DNA of 64,000 nucleotides from Lingula anatina (lineage: Eukaryota > Brachiopoda > Lingulata > Lingulida > Lingulidae): contig NW_019774892.1 of assembly GCF_001039355.2 (NCBI RefSeq), positions 298,724 through 362,723 of the forward strand, written 5' to 3'. The notes beneath the pieces are model-generated. The model was given only the letters and a program-made list of their open reading frames with translations. It searched no databases and was not told the origin of the DNA. Below, one piece after another: positions 61,047-64,000 of the stretch (position 1 is its first letter; each line of letters begins with the position of its first letter). The position numbers were made by a program, and so were the translations under genes.

Positions 61047-63757
61047 TTATCTTTAAAAATATCTTCAACAAGACCTTAGTGTATGCTCAACTTACTATGT
61101 TATGGTTTGTGTGTAGCCTTAAACTCTCCTGGCTATTACTACATGTAAGTATTTAGCTCCAAGCTGAATGTATAATGGAAATATCATGCCTCGTTCTCTT
61201 TTGCCTTCAGGTTCAGTTCCACCAAAGTAGAGAGATATGCTATCTGTTCAGAATCCAGGGAAAAACCAAAACACAATAAGCAATGTAAGACTGTTGTAAT
61301 CCATCATATTTGTCTTCATCAATAGTATTATATGGGTAGGTCTTCTTCCCCTACCAACAGTTGCACCTTGCTGCCATCATGTGATCATCCCACTCAGAAG
61401 CAGAGGAAAAACTGCTACAATACTACACAAGGAGCGGATTAAAAGTCCTGGGAAACAGTTTGCACAGATTGTTTGCAATAAAAGACCATTTGTTATGGTA
61501 ATTAAAGGTTCAAATTACAGTTATGAAGCTTCTCTTGCTTCTGAAATGATCATGCACACATTAAACTGCTTAAAAAACAGTGATGCCACATTACAGACTG
61601 CTTACAAGACCTTGTTTCTGTCTCTCCTAAAAATTAACAAACTAAGGAGAATATGATACACACAAGAGCATTACATAAAGGTCACTGTCATGCTGTTCTA
61701 AAGTTCCAGAATCTGGATGGTGAGTTTCCTTCAGATTTTTCATTTTATGACCCCTTTTTCTGCGGCAGTCTGAATGAATGCGCCAAGGGATTACTGAAAG
61801 TTCAACAAGTATTTGAATAGAAATTCAATTCTTGTGATATGCAACCAAACAAAACCATTAAAGTCCAGTGCAATGTGTTACAGAAAATCAATCACAATTG
61901 CTGTGGGGATTAGGTCTGCAAGACTGAAGGAAAGTAGGTTACAATAAAATATAAGATTATGTCAACTGCATGCTACATGTACTAACCTCACTTTCCAATC
62001 AAATGTAGTTCAATATCTTAATTAAAAACTCTTGCTCTGTGACACTAAAATAATGAAATTCCCTTACTAATAGTTCTATAAATGAAAAGAAAAAATCTTA
62101 ATGAATGGAAATGTACTGGGACTGATACTTGTTTACATTCAATTCAATATTTTACCAAATTTGTCATTTTTCTCCAAATCAAATCAATGTATTCATTCTA
62201 TGATGCTGTTACTCTCTACTTATCCACATTAATAATCCCATTGCATTCTATAATGCTGTTATTCTATACTTATCCTCATTATTTATCTCATTTCAGTCTG
62301 TCAGTATTTACCATGATATAATTATTGAAGAACAAAGATTGATCATCAGTGTCATCAATTAGATGTCAAGTCAGGTATCTTTATGCATGCTTGCATCTGT
62401 GAAAAGACAAACAAAAAACATCTGGTATTGGTAAAATATGACAAAAAATACTTGTCTTTATAGTGTGACTTGCTCAAAAGATCCTTTTTTGTTAGAAAAA
62501 CATTGTTAATAGTTTCAGTTTGAATATGAGAAGCATTGTTTCCTGGACCCAGCGTGGGTCTTTCTTTTCTCCCTCTTTAGGGGTAGATGGCCATGATTTG
62601 CCATTTTGTTTTTCATCAGCAGTGAGGCTGGGCTCCCCACATACCACCATGAATCTAACATACACATAACAAATATGCTTTTCATACAAGATCAACGAGA
62701 TATTGATAAAATGATGGGTAAACATGCAAGATACAGGTGTTCTAACATGGCATGACTGATACAGATTGTGGCAAGAGAAGCTTGCTCAGTGTGTTAATTG
62801 AGACAAAGTACAAAAACAACAAAAGAGCAACTGCTACTACCATGCAAACCAGAGAAACTGATTCACAGAGCATTTTGATGTAACATATATTATCTGGAAA
62901 TGTTTTCTGCACTGAGACACAATGGTAAAATGTTTTCAACTGCTATGCCTAACTTTTCACATAAAAGAATAAAGAGCACCAGCTTGCACATATTTTATCA
63001 TCATTAAAATGGTAAATATCATAAGGCACATTTGTCATCTATGTCATTTATAAAATCTTACTATTTTTTTTATTTCAATGCAAAAGTCACTTGGAAGAAA
63101 ATATGTTAAATTATGCAAAATTGCTCTTTCACTTATGTACATAAATTTCTTACATCATCTTTCTATTTTAAATGTAACAAGCACACATTTCAAAATAAAA
63201 AGACACAGGCATATATAATGCTTTTAGGTACAGTTCTCAGGATTGTCTTATGAAACATAATTTCCCAGATTTTCAGCCATACCATGAATATAAAAAGATT
63301 TTCTTTCTTTTTTTTTTCATAATTCACTTGTTCAGCAAGATGTGTCATTCAACCGAACTTCTGCTTTGATTTAAGTTACCTTTTCATTGATAACCAAACT
63401 CAAATAACCCTTGGCTAAAAGCAAGTGCCAATGATTTGAGGATTGGTAAGGACATGTGACCTGTCATTGCATACTGTCACTTACAAACAAATATACATTT
63501 CATTGGAGTACACATATCATGTGATACATTAGAGATACCAGTAATATAATGCATAAAAGATGCTTTCATGTAACATATGATACAAACCAAACATGTAAGA
63601 GACGAGATACACTTCCATTTCCCAATTTAGGCTTAGAGACAACTAATTATATTCATATCTTTGTATTCATTGTTATAATGAGGAATTTTTGCAGCACTTC
63701 TGTTCTTCTGAAAAAAAAAAACTGTGAACTAAAATCCTTAACTTTGACACTTATTTA
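61047..63757. other. Upstream flank of the TP53I11 gene
   Basis: AT-rich sequence. A minus-strand frame starting at 62650 (MVVCGEPSLTADEKQNGKSW...) is hydrophilic and mildly protein-like, but it lacks a usable phase-2 donor and matches nothing I recognise. No CpG-rich promoter patch is visible. Confidence 0.4.
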
Positions 63758-63929
63758 CAGGCCCGTAGCCAGCAATTTCAAAAGGGGGGTTCTTTTTCAG
63801 AAAAAGTGGACCTTTTCCCATAAAACTTCATGTACCTATATCAAATTTTACCCAGAGTGGACCTTTTCCCAGCAAAAGGGGCGGTTCTTTCGAACCCCCC
63901 GAACCCCCCCTGGCTACGGGCCTGATTTA
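63753..63929. mobile_element. TIR element with CAGGCCCGTAGCCAG termini
   Basis: The element at 63758-63924 begins CAGGCCCGTAGCCAG and ends with the exact reverse complement CTGGCTACGGGCCTG. ATTTA flanks both sides (63753-63757 and 63925-63929). The interior contains two GTGGACCTTTTCCC units and has no transposase. This terminus type is widespread in invertebrate genomes. Confidence 0.88.
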
Positions 63930-64000
63930 TGTCAATCATTTACCTAATGTACAGTAGTATGCTGTGCTGCTTGTATTGTAAAAATGTATTTTAATTGGTA

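Noticed and set aside
62492-62725. Minus-strand 77-residue frame as a possible further first exon.
   Set aside because: No strong donor in phase 2; a GTATGT donor inside it is in phase 0.
63549-63947. 132-residue plus-strand open frame.
   Set aside because: Its 3' half is the TIR element at 63758-63924 and the 5' half is AT-rich intergenic sequence; no protein features.

Overview
The window looks like nuclear DNA of an animal, most likely a marine invertebrate. It is AT-rich (roughly two thirds A+T by eye), has long introns with canonical GT-AG junctions, many microsatellites and a dense population of small inverted-repeat transposons. There are no bacterial-type operons, no rRNA and no tRNA that I could recognise. 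The phylum cannot be fixed from the sequence alone; echinoderm, hemichordate or mollusc would all fit.

One protein-coding gene dominates and lies on the minus strand from about 61.05 kb down to 2.16 kb. Five constant exons (8018-7925, 7557-7450, 5140-5041, 4524-4423 and 2386-2157) join in frame into a four-helix membrane protein. I recognise it as the homologue of tumor protein p53-inducible protein 11 (TP53I11/PIG11). The match runs through the basic N-terminal block ([24 protein letters not shown]), the SQILG and GLRLWQ motifs, RLYGAALLS, and SLGTLL...SIYYY. Phases agree at all four internal junctions.

Upstream of the first constant exon lie at least five and perhaps six separate candidate first coding exons, at 61.0, 46.2, 42.8, 27.3, 24.75 and 18.6 kb. 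Each has an ATG and ends at a GT donor in phase 2, the phase the acceptor at 8018 needs. This would give one membrane core with exchangeable N-termini of 7 to 198 residues, a variable-first-exon layout. Support is good for the 61.0, 46.2 and 24.75 kb exons and weaker for the rest.

The remainder is intron and flank filled with repeats. There are TIR/MITE-like elements at 14.8, 25.1, 28.25, 31.4, 35.15, 37.0, 41.8, 43.6, 47.7, 58.1, 60.0 and 63.8 kb. Two of them (43.6 and 47.7 kb) share termini and have perfect 9-bp target duplications. Tandem arrays occur at 29.1-29.7, 37.4-37.9, 38.77-38.98 and 53.28-53.66 kb. Three diverged copies of a longer dispersed repeat lie at 9-10.3, 25.4-25.7 and 57.5-59 kb. 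A degenerate SWIM-type zinc-finger coding fragment at 31.36-32.11 kb is split by one transposon. Three CpG-rich, promoter-like patches (24.6-24.93, 41.46-41.6 and 42.5-43.05 kb) stand out from the AT-rich background.
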